Below are positions 1 through 5,798 of a stretch of 7,262 nucleotides of DNA, piece by piece (position 1 is the first letter of the stretch; each line of letters begins with the position of its first letter). Source of the DNA: CAMEON01 sp045577755 (lineage in GTDB: Bacteria; Bacillota; Clostridia; Oscillospirales; CAG-272). The position numbers and the translations under genes are program-made. The stretch spans positions 1 to 7,262 of the forward strand of contig JAZNJA010000189.1 of the NCBI GenBank assembly GCA_045577755.1, given 5' to 3'. Under the pieces are notes generated by a model. It searched no databases. It saw only the letters and a list, made by a program, of their open reading frames with translations, and was not told the DNA's origin.

Positions 1-12
1 GGCCAGTGCAGG

Positions 13-31
13 CCACCAGCTAAGCTGGTGG
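13..31. repeat. perfect palindrome near left edge
   Basis: CCACCAGC and GCTGGTGG flank a TAA loop, giving an 8-bp perfect stem (9 bp if the loop is counted as one base). Neither strand has a T-run after it, so it does not look like an intrinsic terminator. Short GC-rich hairpins of this kind occur as subterminal structures of IS200/IS605-type elements and as dispersed palindromic repeats, but no transposase or TnpB sequence is visible in the window. Its role is unknown. Bases 32-118 show nothing I can support. Confidence 0.4.
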
Positions 32-118
32 TCCTGACTTGTGACGGAGGGGGCGGGGGAACGCACCGATAAACCGCAATTTGAAATTACGACTGTATCT
101 GTATCACATAACCTTCAA

Positions 119-147
119 CAAAAAACCGCCCCCGGATCGGAGGCGGT
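119..147 (-). terminator. intrinsic terminator of the rplJ-rplL operon
   Basis: Read on the minus strand, ACCGCC (142-147) pairs with GGCGGT (125-130) around a GC-rich loop and is followed directly by a run of T (complement of 120-125). It lies about 90 bases past the rplL stop codon, so rplL ends its transcription unit here. On the plus strand the stem is followed by TATTTT, so weak bidirectional activity is possible. A second hairpin without a T-run (189-195 with 207-213, CCGCCGC/GCGGCGG) lies between the stop codon and this terminator. Confidence 0.85.
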
Positions 148-236
148 ATTTTCATATCCAACATTGTACAGCAGGGAATTTGGGGCTCCCGCCGCCACGC
201 TCTCACGCGGCGGCAGGATAGAACCGGGTGGTGAAA

Positions 237-617
237 TTACTTAATCTCAACAGTTGCGCCGGCCTCGACGAGCTGAGCCTTGATCTTCTCAGCGTCCTCC
301 TTGGAGATGCCTTCCTTGACGTTCTTGGGGCAACCCTCAACCAGGTCCTTAGCCTCCTTCAGGCCCAGACCGGTGATCTCGCGGATGACCTTGATAACGC
401 CCAGCTTCTTGTCGCCGAAACCGGTCAGAACGACGTCGAACTCGGTCTTCTCCTCAACGACGGGAGCAGCGGCAGCAGCGCCGGCACCGGCAACAGCAAC
501 GGGAGCAGCGGCGGAAACACCGAACTCCTCCTCAACAGCCTTAACGAGCTCGTTGAGCTCCAGAATGGTCAGAGACTTGATCTCTTCAACAATAGCGGTA
601 ATCTTCTCGCTTGCCAT
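237..617 (-). CDS. rplL: 50S ribosomal protein L7/L12
   Basis: This encodes the 126-residue stalk protein bL12. It binds to L10 as dimers on the large ribosomal subunit and recruits and stimulates translational GTPases. Residues 1-33 match the helical dimerisation and L10-binding domain. Residues 34-54 are an Ala/Val/Pro/Gly-rich flexible hinge. From about residue 58 the C-terminal domain shows the family hallmarks, including the GLGLKEAKDLVE helix that contacts GTPases and the ending VEIK. The length is normal for the family. Two in-frame ATGs lie further upstream (698 and 662). I chose the ATG at 615-617 because AGGAGGT (complement of 626-632) stands 8 bases before it and the protein then begins as the family does. 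It is the second gene after rplJ and is followed by a terminator rather than by rpoB. Confidence 0.98.
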   Translation of the reverse strand: MASEKITAIVEEIKSLTILELNELVKAVEEEFGVSAAAPVAVAGAGAAAAAPVVEEKTEFDVVLTGFGDKKLGVIKVIREITGLGLKEAKDLVEGCPKNVKEGISKEDAEKIKAQLVEAGATVEIK

Positions 618-775
618 TTCAATATACCTCCTGAAATGAATTTGTTTTTGAATTTCCGTCATGCGCCTTTGGCGATGCGGTTTGTGCGTGATACGCAAAT
701 TTCGCGCGTTTCGCGCTTACGCGGCGGTGACTCTTGTCTCAGGCCGCTTGGTTGGGCCCTTCGGCCCGTAGGCAA
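618..775 (-). other. 158-bp rplJ-rplL intercistronic region with small hairpins
   Basis: No gene fits here. On the minus strand, just after the rplJ stop, GGGCC and GGCCC (754-758 with 763-767) form a 5-bp stem with a four-base loop. Further on, GCGCG and CGCGC (704-708 with 712-716) form a second tight hairpin. Neither is followed by a T-run, so read-through into rplL is expected. The spacer is longer than the roughly 66 bp of the E. coli equivalent. It could modulate processing or the higher output needed for L7/L12, which is present in several copies per ribosome. No convincing internal promoter was seen. Confidence 0.4.
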
Positions 776-1324
776 TTAAGCCTCTGCGGGAGCCTCGGCG
801 ACAGCCTCGGTCTCGGCGGGTGCTGCACCCTCCTCCAGCTTCTCGGCCACGGCCTTGACGGCGTAGGCGAACTTGTAAACGGGGGACTGGATGCTGCCCA
901 GGAACTTGGCGATGAGGACTTCCTTGGAAGGAATGTCAGCCAGCTCCTTGACGCCTGCTGCGTCCAGGATCTCGCCGTCGCAGTAACCGGCCAGGATCTT
1001 GAAGGACTCGATCTTCTCGTCGTACTCCTTCAGGATCTTAGCGGGAGCGATGGGATCCTTCTCGCTGATGGCGATAGCGGTCATACCCACAAGGTTCTCC
1101 TTGAGAGCGCCGTAACCGCAGTTCTCGCAAGCGCGGCCGGTCAGAGAATTCTTCACGACCATGTACTTGACGCCGGCCTCGCGCAGAGCCTTACGCATGG
1201 CGGTATCCTTGTCGACGGTGATACCCTGATAGTTCACGATCACACCGCCGGCGGAAGCCTTGATGAGCTCAGTCAGCTCGGCAACAGCCTGCTGCTTTGC
1301 TTCCAGAATAGCATTACTCGGCAT
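776..1324 (-). CDS. rplJ: 50S ribosomal protein L10
   Basis: This encodes the 182-residue protein uL10, which anchors L7/L12 dimers to 23S rRNA at the base of the ribosomal stalk. In other bacteria the L10-L12 complex also binds its own mRNA leader as a repressor. The N-terminal part (about 1-125) carries the typical pattern of helix, GGVIVNYQGITV strand, KALREAGVKYMVVKNSL and the ISEKDPIAPAKIL segment. A long helix near 140-165 is the expected L12-binding element. The last 17 residues are an Ala/Glu-rich tail. The ATG at 1322-1324 was chosen because GGGAGGT (complement of 1334-1340) lies 9 bases before it and MPSNAILEAKQQ is a normal L10 start. The in-frame extension to 1402 would run through the attenuator and is not credible. 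It is co-transcribed with rplL. Confidence 0.98.
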   Translation of the reverse strand: MPSNAILEAKQQAVAELTELIKASAGGVIVNYQGITVDKDTAMRKALREAGVKYMVVKNSLTGRACENCGYGALKENLVGMTAIAISEKDPIAPAKILKEYDEKIESFKILAGYCDGEILDAAGVKELADIPSKEVLIAKFLGSIQSPVYKFAYAVKAVAEKLEEGAAPAETEAVAEAPAEA

Positions 1325-1371
1325 TTGATTTTCACCTCCCTGTGAATTTGTGCGCCGTTTTTCAAAACGGA

Positions 1372-1420
1372 CAAAAAAAGAAATCTTTCTCCCGAAGCGC
1401 ACGCTTCACCGAGAAAGACT
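1372..1420 (-). terminator. leader attenuator upstream of rplJ
   Basis: Read on the minus strand, TCTTTCTC (1411-1418) pairs with GAGAAAGA (1384-1391). Inside, GAAGC pairs with GCTTC, closing the loop. The stem is followed by a T-rich tract, the complement of 1372-1383, broken by a single C. This is a standard intrinsic terminator placed inside the 5' leader, about 50 bases before the rplJ start. It is the expected output element of L10 leader regulation, in which binding of the L10-L12 complex favours termination. A further small hairpin (CCGTTT/AAACGG, about 1355-1370) lies between it and the ribosome binding site. Confidence 0.85.
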
Positions 1421-1545
1421 CACACAGGCAGACCGCAGTATCCCCGCGGCTTGCGTTAATATGATCTCCTCGGCAGGAAACACTCCTTACGGCTGCGTTT
1501 TACGGGAACCTGCTGTCTTTGGATGGTTGGACTCGTACAGACGTG
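1421..1545 (-). ncRNA. ribosomal protein L10 leader (aptamer part)
   Basis: On the minus strand the sequence GACAGCAGGTTCC (about 1505-1517) is followed about 30 bases later by TTTCCTGCCGAGG. GCAGG and CCTGC (1510-1514 with 1473-1477) form the closing helix, and GTAAGGAG lies in the arm between them. This arrangement matches my knowledge of the L10 leader that precedes rplJ in Bacillota, where L10 complexed with L12 binds and controls an attenuator. It sits in the right place, between the promoter at 1568-1596 and the attenuator at 1372-1420. The boundaries are approximate because I could not run a covariance model. Confidence 0.85.
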
Positions 1546-1567
1546 ACACGCCTGTAACCACCTGTAC

Positions 1568-1596
1568 ATTGTACCATACATCCTTTGATTTGTCAA
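1568..1596 (-). promoter_or_regulatory. sigma-A promoter of rplJ-rplL
   Basis: On the minus strand there is a perfect -35 box TTGACA (1591-1596), a 17-base spacer and a -10 box TACAAT (1568-1573). Transcription would start near 1561, giving a leader of about 236 nt before rplJ. Upstream of the -35 the sequence contains two copies of CGCATTTT exactly 10 bp apart (complements of 1622-1629 and 1632-1639), which could be an A/T-rich UP-like element. The strength fits a ribosomal protein operon. Confidence 0.9.
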
Positions 1597-1799
1597 GAGG
1601 AAACTGCGGTCTTTTGGGTAGAAAATGCGAAAAAATGCGGGGCTTGGATTATGCAAAATACACAAATCCGTGCCGCGGAGACCCGGGAGGGAACCACATG
1701 CCGGGACTGTACCCGCTGACGGTGGCTTTTGGGCGGTTTCAACAATTTTGCTCCGTTAATTTCTATATGCGCCGCGGCTAAGAAAAGAGCGTAGGCATC
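1597..1799. other. divergent intergenic region, no gene seen
   Basis: This 203-bp stretch separates the two divergent promoters. I see no supported gene, tRNA or riboswitch. It contains a tandem AAAATGCG pair (1622-1629 and 1632-1639), a GGATT/AATCC inverted repeat near 1647-1670, and an 8-bp palindrome GCCGCGGC (1771-1778). Reading frames crossing it have no ribosome binding site and no recognisable protein. Confidence 0.5.
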
Positions 1800-1828
1800 T
1801 TGACTTTTAAGAGTGGGAGATGTATAAT
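1800..1828 (+). promoter_or_regulatory. sigma-A promoter of the large surface protein
   Basis: A -35 box TTGACT (1800-1805), a 17-base spacer and a perfect -10 box TATAAT (1823-1828) form a near-consensus promoter. The start site would be near 1835. The coding start is at 2015, so the mRNA would have an unusually long leader of about 180 nt. Confidence 0.88.
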
Positions 1829-1834
1829 GAAGCC

Positions 1835-2014
1835 AACATGAAACGCTGGAATATTTAATGAAGGGAGGAGAACCGTCACAGCCTTTTCGGATACGGTGCC
1901 GCCAAAGCGGCGGGCCCCGAAAATCGACCCTGATAGTGCTTTCGCGCGGCGTTTCCACTATACCCTGACAGCTTTGATTCGATCCCACACATTCAGGAAA
2001 AAGGAGAAATTTGA
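1835..2014 (+). promoter_or_regulatory. long structured 5' leader, function unknown
   Basis: The transcribed leader before the large protein holds several complementary segments. TTTTCGG (1884-1890) pairs with CCGAAAA (1917-1923) and encloses a GCCGC-CAAA-GCGGC hairpin (1898-1911). ATAGTG (1933-1938) pairs with CACTAT (1956-1961). A 10-mer close to ACCCTGACAG occurs at 1872-1881, 1927-1936 and 1962-1971. A purine-rich AGGGAGGAG at 1862-1870 resembles a ribosome binding site but has no start codon at a useful distance. The true site is AAGGAG (2001-2006), 8 bases before the ATG. I compared it from memory with common riboswitch cores (c-di-GMP, TPP, cobalamin, ykkC and others) and found no match. 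No T-run marks an attenuator. Confidence 0.5.
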
Positions 2015-5000
2015 ATGAACGCAAGAAACGTATGGAAGGGACGCAGTGCCAGGATCCTGTCGCTGTGCCTCGTTCTCACCATGCTGCTCGGTACGCTGAT
2101 GCTGTTCATGACCATGTCGGCATCCGCTACCACCCTGACCAACGGCGCCCACAGCGAGACCAACACCGCTACGGGCGACGTGTTCCTGGGCGGTAAGTAC
2201 ATCGAGCTGGGTATCAGCCGCCACGGCAGCTTCGGTACCTCCACCTATCCCCGCACCGCCGGCTTCCACCGTAACTCCAATATCGGTATGATCGTGGACG
2301 GTGACGGCTGGGACCAGGGAAATCCCCCGACCACGGGTGATTTCTTCCTCCCCGGTACCCCCGAGGAGCGCTACATCTTCTCGTACTACTACAACGGCTC
2401 CGTGTACCAGTACAACGTGGCTGATCGCAATTCCAGCTTCACCGGCTCCTGGAAGACCCAGCCTACCGTCCGTGACGCCTCCTCCGGCGACACTCTGCGG
2501 GCTATCGTCACCGGTGTGACCACCCACAACGTCCAGATCGAGATCACCTACTCCTTCGGTGTCAACGATCTGTTCTACAAGACGGCCGTCAAGATCACCA
2601 ATCTGGGTAGCCGCGACATCACCAACGTCCGCTTCGTCCGCAGCTTCGATCCCGATCAGGATCAGGAGATCGGCGGCGGCTTTGATACCTACAACAAGGT
2701 CATCTGCAACCCCGTCGCTACTGCCCCCGCCAGCGATTCCAACTTCGCTATGGTGGTTGCCCGAGGCACCAGGACCCTCGAGGGCTTCTTCTTTATCGCC
2801 TTCGATAACCGTGCCCGCGTTTCTCAGGGTGTGTCCTTCTCCCCCACCTCGGCTTACATGACCGGCCTGTGGCCCGAGACTCACTCCTACCCCACCTCCG
2901 CCACCGAGTCCTCCATCGCCATGAACCAGTCCAACCTCAACGGCTACACGCGCGATGATACCGGTATCGCGATTACCTTCAATCTGGACACGCTGGCCGT
3001 GAACGATGCGGACAGCTTCGAGTACTTCTCCAGCCTGTCTCCCAACGTGGAGGACTCCTTTGAGGAGATCCTGAAGCCCGTTGAGCCCACCGTCAGCTCG
3101 GTTACGGGCGCGACCCTGGGTCACGGCTACACCTCCGGCGGTCCCTCTGTTTCGGCTACCGTCGCCGAGGGCCACACTATCTCCTACCAGTGGTATAAGA
3201 ATACCGCCAACAGCAACGTGGGCGGCACTCCTATCCCCGGCGCTACCTCCGCCTCCTATAACGTACCCACCGGCGCCGCCAACGGCAAGGCCGACGAGTA
3301 CTACTACTGTGTTGTCACCGCCACCCGCCGCGATAACGGCCTGTCGGTCTCGGTGGCATCCCCCGTGGCTACCGTTGTGTACGACATCGGTGACCACACC
3401 TTCGAGCTGGTTTCCACCACCGAGCCCACCTGCTCCCAGAGCGGTGCCAAGCACTACAAGTGCACCCGTTGCCCTGCTACCTCCCTGGAGATCATTCCTC
3501 AGCTCGGTCATAACTACGCTCACAGCGTAACGGTTCCCGCCTCCTGCACCACCGACGGCTACATTGAGTACAAGTGTGACCGTGACGGCTGCGGCGCTGT
3601 CAGACGCACCCCCATTACCGCTCCCGGCCACAGCTACGGCGACGACTACGTTTGCGACGTGTGCGGCCATACAATCGGCGGCATTGAGGACGGCCACGTT
3701 CACGATTACGACGTGGAGGTGTTCGCTCCCACCTGTACCGCTATGGGTTACTCGGTGTATACCTGCGCGTGCGGTCATTCCTATCGCGCCGACTTCATTG
3801 ACCAGACCGGTCACGCCTGGGACGCAGGCGAGATCTCGGTTCCCAAGACCTGCACCACCGACGGTGTGATCGTGTACGGCTGCACCAAGTGTGACGCCAC
3901 CCGCGAGGCCGTCCTGCCCGCCGGTCACGAATGGGCTGAGATCGAGCTGATCAAGCCTACCTGCTCCGAGGACGGTAAGCTGGTCAAGGAGTGCACGGCC
4001 TGCGGTGCCGTTGAGACCGAGGTCCTGCCCGCCGGCCACGCCTGGGATGAGGGCATCTATACCGTCGAGCCCACCTGTACCGAGCCCGGCAAGAAGACCT
4101 GCACCTGCGAAGGCTGCGGTGCTGTGGAGGAGTTCGAGGTTCCCGCTCTGGGTCACACCTTCGTCAACGGCGTCTGCACCCGTTGCGGTAAGGGCTTCCT
4201 GGAGGCCGTCAATCCCGATCCCAGCAATCTGGAGTACGGTATGTACTTCCGCCTGGAGGACATTCTCTCCAACTACGGCCCCGATCTGATCAACGAGTAC
4301 GGCGTCCTTCTGGACTTCAACGCCGATGCCGATCTGGATAAGGTTGCCGTGTATCTGACTCAGGATGGTACCATGTGGCGCCGCTGCATCGCCTGCGTGG
4401 GCGACGGCATCACCTACGCTACCTACGTGCCTTACCTGTCCTACGACAACGACATCAAGTATACCGGTCTGAACTCCGAGTGGATCAACATCTTCCCCCT
4501 GGCAGAGAATCAGGACGGTATCTGGTGCTACAGCAACTACGCCACCATCGGCGTGAACCTGGAGGATGCCTACGGCAATCTGCTCTTGTCCCTGTATCAC
4601 ATCGGTCAGGCCGGCGCAAAGACCCGCATCTTCGACGATCTCGACGAGATGATCGCCTGGCTGAACGAGGGCAAGGAGCCCGCGTGCGACCACGAAAACG
4701 GCTACACCACCGTGGACGGTCTGTGGGTCTGCGAGGACTGCCTGACTCCCGCCGAGGGTTTGATCCACTGTGATGACAACAACATCCGCTACTGTGAGGC
4801 AGGCGTTCCCCAGTATGCCGGTGCCGTGAAGGACGCCGACGGCAACATCTACTACATCAACAGCTCCTTGACCGCTGTCAAGAACCGCGACTATTACGTG
4901 AGCAAGACCAACGGTCTGTGCCAGGCCAACACCTATCGCTTCGATGCCGAGGGTATTCTCCACGTCATCGTCGTGGAGGACGGCGTTCAGACCGACGGTA

Positions 5001-5653
5001 ACGGTGATATCCGCTACTACGTGGACGGTGAGGCTCAGTACGCCGGTCTGATTCAGGACTCCGAGGGCAACTACTACTACATCAACAGCGCCAAGACGGG
5101 TGTCAAGGACTGCTACTACCACATCACCAAGACCAACGGTCTGCTTCCCGCCGGTCTCTACTACTTCGACGAGAACGGTAAGATGGTCCGATTCGACCTC
5201 AAGAACGGCCTGATCAAGGATGCTGACGGCGAGCTCCGTTACTATGTGGACGGCGTTGCCCAGTACGCGGGTCTGGTCGCTGACGAGGACGGCAACCTGT
5301 ACTACATCAACAGCTCCTATACCGCTGTGAAGAACTGCTACCGCACCGTGAGCAGCACCATGACCAACGGTCTGGCCGAGGAGGGTACCTACTACTTCGA
5401 CGCGGAGGGTAAGATGGTCATCGCCCCCGAGAAGAACGGCCTGATCGTGGACGAGGATGGCGAGATCCGCTACTACGTCGACGGTAAGACTCAGTACGTC
5501 GGTCTGGTTTACGTGGACGGCTACTACTACTACATCAACAGCTCCTTCAAGGCTGTCAAGGGCCGGGAGTACAAGATCGGTGAGCCCATGATCAACGATC
5601 TGTTGCCCGCCGGCACCTACACCTTCGATGAGAATGGCCGTATCGTGTTCTGA
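2015..5653 (+). CDS. large secreted multidomain repeat protein, probably cell-surface
   Basis: This encodes 1212 residues that I do not recognise as a named protein. A basic N-terminus (RNVWKGRSAR) and a hydrophobic core near 14-34 form a signal peptide with likely cleavage after SASA (38/39). Residues about 39-355 are a beta-rich domain (FLGGKYIELGIS, VKITNLGSRDITNVRFVRSF). Residues 357-457 look Ig-like (ISYQWYK and YYYCVV, with the core Trp and Cys). Residues 459-726 are Cys/His repeats, 727-890 an unrecognised domain, 891-909 a lone CDH...CEDC unit, and 915-1212 four aromatic repeats. No LPXTG motif, S-layer homology domain or membrane anchor is seen, so any attachment is probably through the repeats. 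The ATG is preceded by AAGGAG at 8 bases. A near-consensus promoter, strongly biased codon choice (ACC, AAC, GGC/GGT, CTG) and its own terminator suggest high expression as a single gene. Adhesin, wall-associated or matrix protein are the likeliest roles. Confidence 0.93.
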   Translation: MNARNVWKGRSARILSLCLVLTMLLGTLMLFMTMSASATTLTNGAHSETNTATGDVFLGGKYIELGISRHGSFGTSTYPRTAGFHRNSNIGMIVDGDGWDQGNPPTTGDFFLPGTPEERYIFSYYYNGSVYQYNVADRNSSFTGSWKTQPTVRDASSGDTLRAIVTGVTTHNVQIEITYSFGVNDLFYKTAVKITNLGSRDITNVRFVRSFDPDQDQEIGGGFDTYNKVICNPVATAPASDSNFAMVVARGTRTLEGFFFIAFDNRARVSQGVSFSPTSAYMTGLWPETHSYPTSATESSIAMNQSNLNGYTRDDTGIAITFNLDTLAVNDADSFEYFSSLSPNVEDSFEEILKPVEPTVSSVTGATLGHGYTSGGPSVSATVAEGHTISYQWYKNTANSNVGGTPIPGATSASYNVPTGAANGKADEYYYCVVTATRRDNGLSVSVASPVATVVYDIGDHTFELVSTTEPTCSQSGAKHYKCTRCPATSLEIIPQLGHNYAHSVTVPASCTTDGYIEYKCDRDGCGAVRRTPITAPGHSYGDDYVCDVCGHTIGGIEDGHVHDYDVEVFAPTCTAMGYSVYTCACGHSYRADFIDQTGHAWDAGEISVPKTCTTDGVIVYGCTKCDATREAVLPAGHEWAEIELIKPTCSEDGKLVKECTACGAVETEVLPAGHAWDEGIYTVEPTCTEPGKKTCTCEGCGAVEEFEVPALGHTFVNGVCTRCGKGFLEAVNPDPSNLEYGMYFRLEDILSNYGPDLINEYGVLLDFNADADLDKVAVYLTQDGTMWRRCIACVGDGITYATYVPYLSYDNDIKYTGLNSEWINIFPLAENQDGIWCYSNYATIGVNLEDAYGNLLLSLYHIGQAGAKTRIFDDLDEMIAWLNEGKEPACDHENGYTTVDGLWVCEDCLTPAEGLIHCDDNNIRYCEAGVPQYAGAVKDADGNIYYINSSLTAVKNRDYYVSKTNGLCQANTYRFDAEGILHVIVVEDGVQTDGNGDIRYYVDGEAQYAGLIQDSEGNYYYINSAKTGVKDCYYHITKTNGLLPAGLYYFDENGKMVRFDLKNGLIKDADGELRYYVDGVAQYAGLVADEDGNLYYINSSYTAVKNCYRTVSSTMTNGLAEEGTYYFDAEGKMVIAPEKNGLIVDEDGEIRYYVDGKTQYVGLVYVDGYYYYINSSFKAVKGREYKIGEPMINDLLPAGTYTFDENGRIVF
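3389..4192 (+). repeat. tandem Cys/His-rich repeat array (about 38 residues each)
   Basis: This encodes residues 459-726 of the large protein. About six full units start with GH or DH plus an aromatic residue, followed by a Pro-Thr/Ala-[Ser/Thr]-Cys step. Most then show C-x9-C-x2-C, with variants C-x9-C-x4-C and C-x9-C-x1-C, and one unit carries an extra Cys. They end in a [LP]-x-x-GH link to the next unit. Two shortened units (near 3635 and 4151) keep only GH...C-x2-C. I count 23 cysteines in 268 residues, which is unusual for an exported Gram-positive protein. Similar units are familiar to me from gut Clostridia surface proteins. Zinc binding through three Cys and the His is an inference. 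Confidence 0.85.
4757..5650 (+). repeat. four aromatic C-terminal repeats of 71-77 residues
   Basis: Units start at bases 4757, 4982, 5207 and 5438 (residues 915, 990, 1065 and 1142) and are 75, 75, 77 and 71 residues long. Each follows the pattern NGLI.D.DGEIRYYVDG, then QYAGLV, then YYYINSS..AVK, then TNGLLPAGTYYFDE and NGKMV. The first unit is the most diverged and carries Cys residues. The pattern resembles the short aromatic/Gly repeats of choline- or glucan-binding proteins, but Tyr takes the place of most Trp, so choline binding should not be assumed. Terminal placement suggests a cell-wall or polysaccharide attachment module. Confidence 0.88.
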
Positions 5654-5656
5654 TTG

Positions 5657-5719
5657 ATCCGCTTCGACGGATATTCTCCCAACCTCTTTCTTTGACGTAA
5701 GCAACGGCTCTGTCTTACG
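5657..5719 (+). other. 3' untranslated hairpins after the large gene
   Basis: Between the stop codon and the terminator there are two short hairpins. ATCCG (5657-5661) pairs with CGGAT (5668-5672), and CGTAAG (5696-5701) pairs with CTTACG (5714-5719). Neither has a T-run. They could protect the 3' end of the transcript, though hairpins this small also arise by chance. Confidence 0.35.
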
Positions 5720-5727
5720 CGCAACAT

Positions 5728-5776
5728 AGCCCCCGCCCGATCGGTGTGAGTCGATCGGACGGGGGCTTCCTTGTTT
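5728..5776 (+). terminator. intrinsic terminator of the large surface protein gene
   Basis: AGCCCCCG (5728-5735) pairs with CGGGGGCT (5760-5767). After one mismatch, CCGATCG (5737-5743) pairs with CGATCGG (5752-5758), leaving an 8-base loop. The stem is followed by a T-rich tract (TTCCTTGTTTT). It lies 75 bases past the stop codon and confirms a single-gene transcript. Confidence 0.93.
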
Positions 5777-5798
5777 TGTGGGATCCGCGCCCATGAGA

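Noticed and set aside
228..1345. Plus-strand frames of 183, 119 and 203 codons opposite rplL and rplJ
   Set aside because: They are mirror frames of highly biased ribosomal protein genes, Leu/Ser/Gly-rich with no ribosome binding sites.
1350..1781. A 143-codon open frame on the plus strand over the rplJ leader
   Set aside because: It crosses the attenuator, the L10 leader and the rplJ promoter, has no ribosome binding site and encodes nothing recognisable.
1838..1858. A six-codon leader peptide (MKRWNI) just after the predicted start site
   Set aside because: It would begin about three bases after the transcription start with no ribosome binding site. No codon run or attenuator suggests a regulatory leader peptide.
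1593..2024. A 143-codon open frame on the minus strand through the divergent region
   Set aside because: It overlaps the promoter and leader of the large gene, has no ribosome binding site and shows no domain.
3389..4192. Regular repeats as a possible CRISPR array
   Set aside because: The periodicity is at the protein level within an open frame, with divergent DNA and no identical repeats separated by unique spacers.
2301..4773. Several plus-strand frames of 72-149 codons inside the large gene
   Set aside because: They are +1/+2 frame shadows with Pro/Ser/Ala/Arg-rich translations and do not indicate a frameshift, because the main frame is uninterrupted.
1958..5794. A 1278-codon open frame on the minus strand covering the whole large gene
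   Set aside because: It is an antisense shadow caused by strong codon bias. Its translation is low-complexity Val/Gly/Ala/Asp-rich, it has no ribosome binding site, and it runs through the plus-strand terminator and promoter region. The sense frame has a signal peptide and coherent domains.
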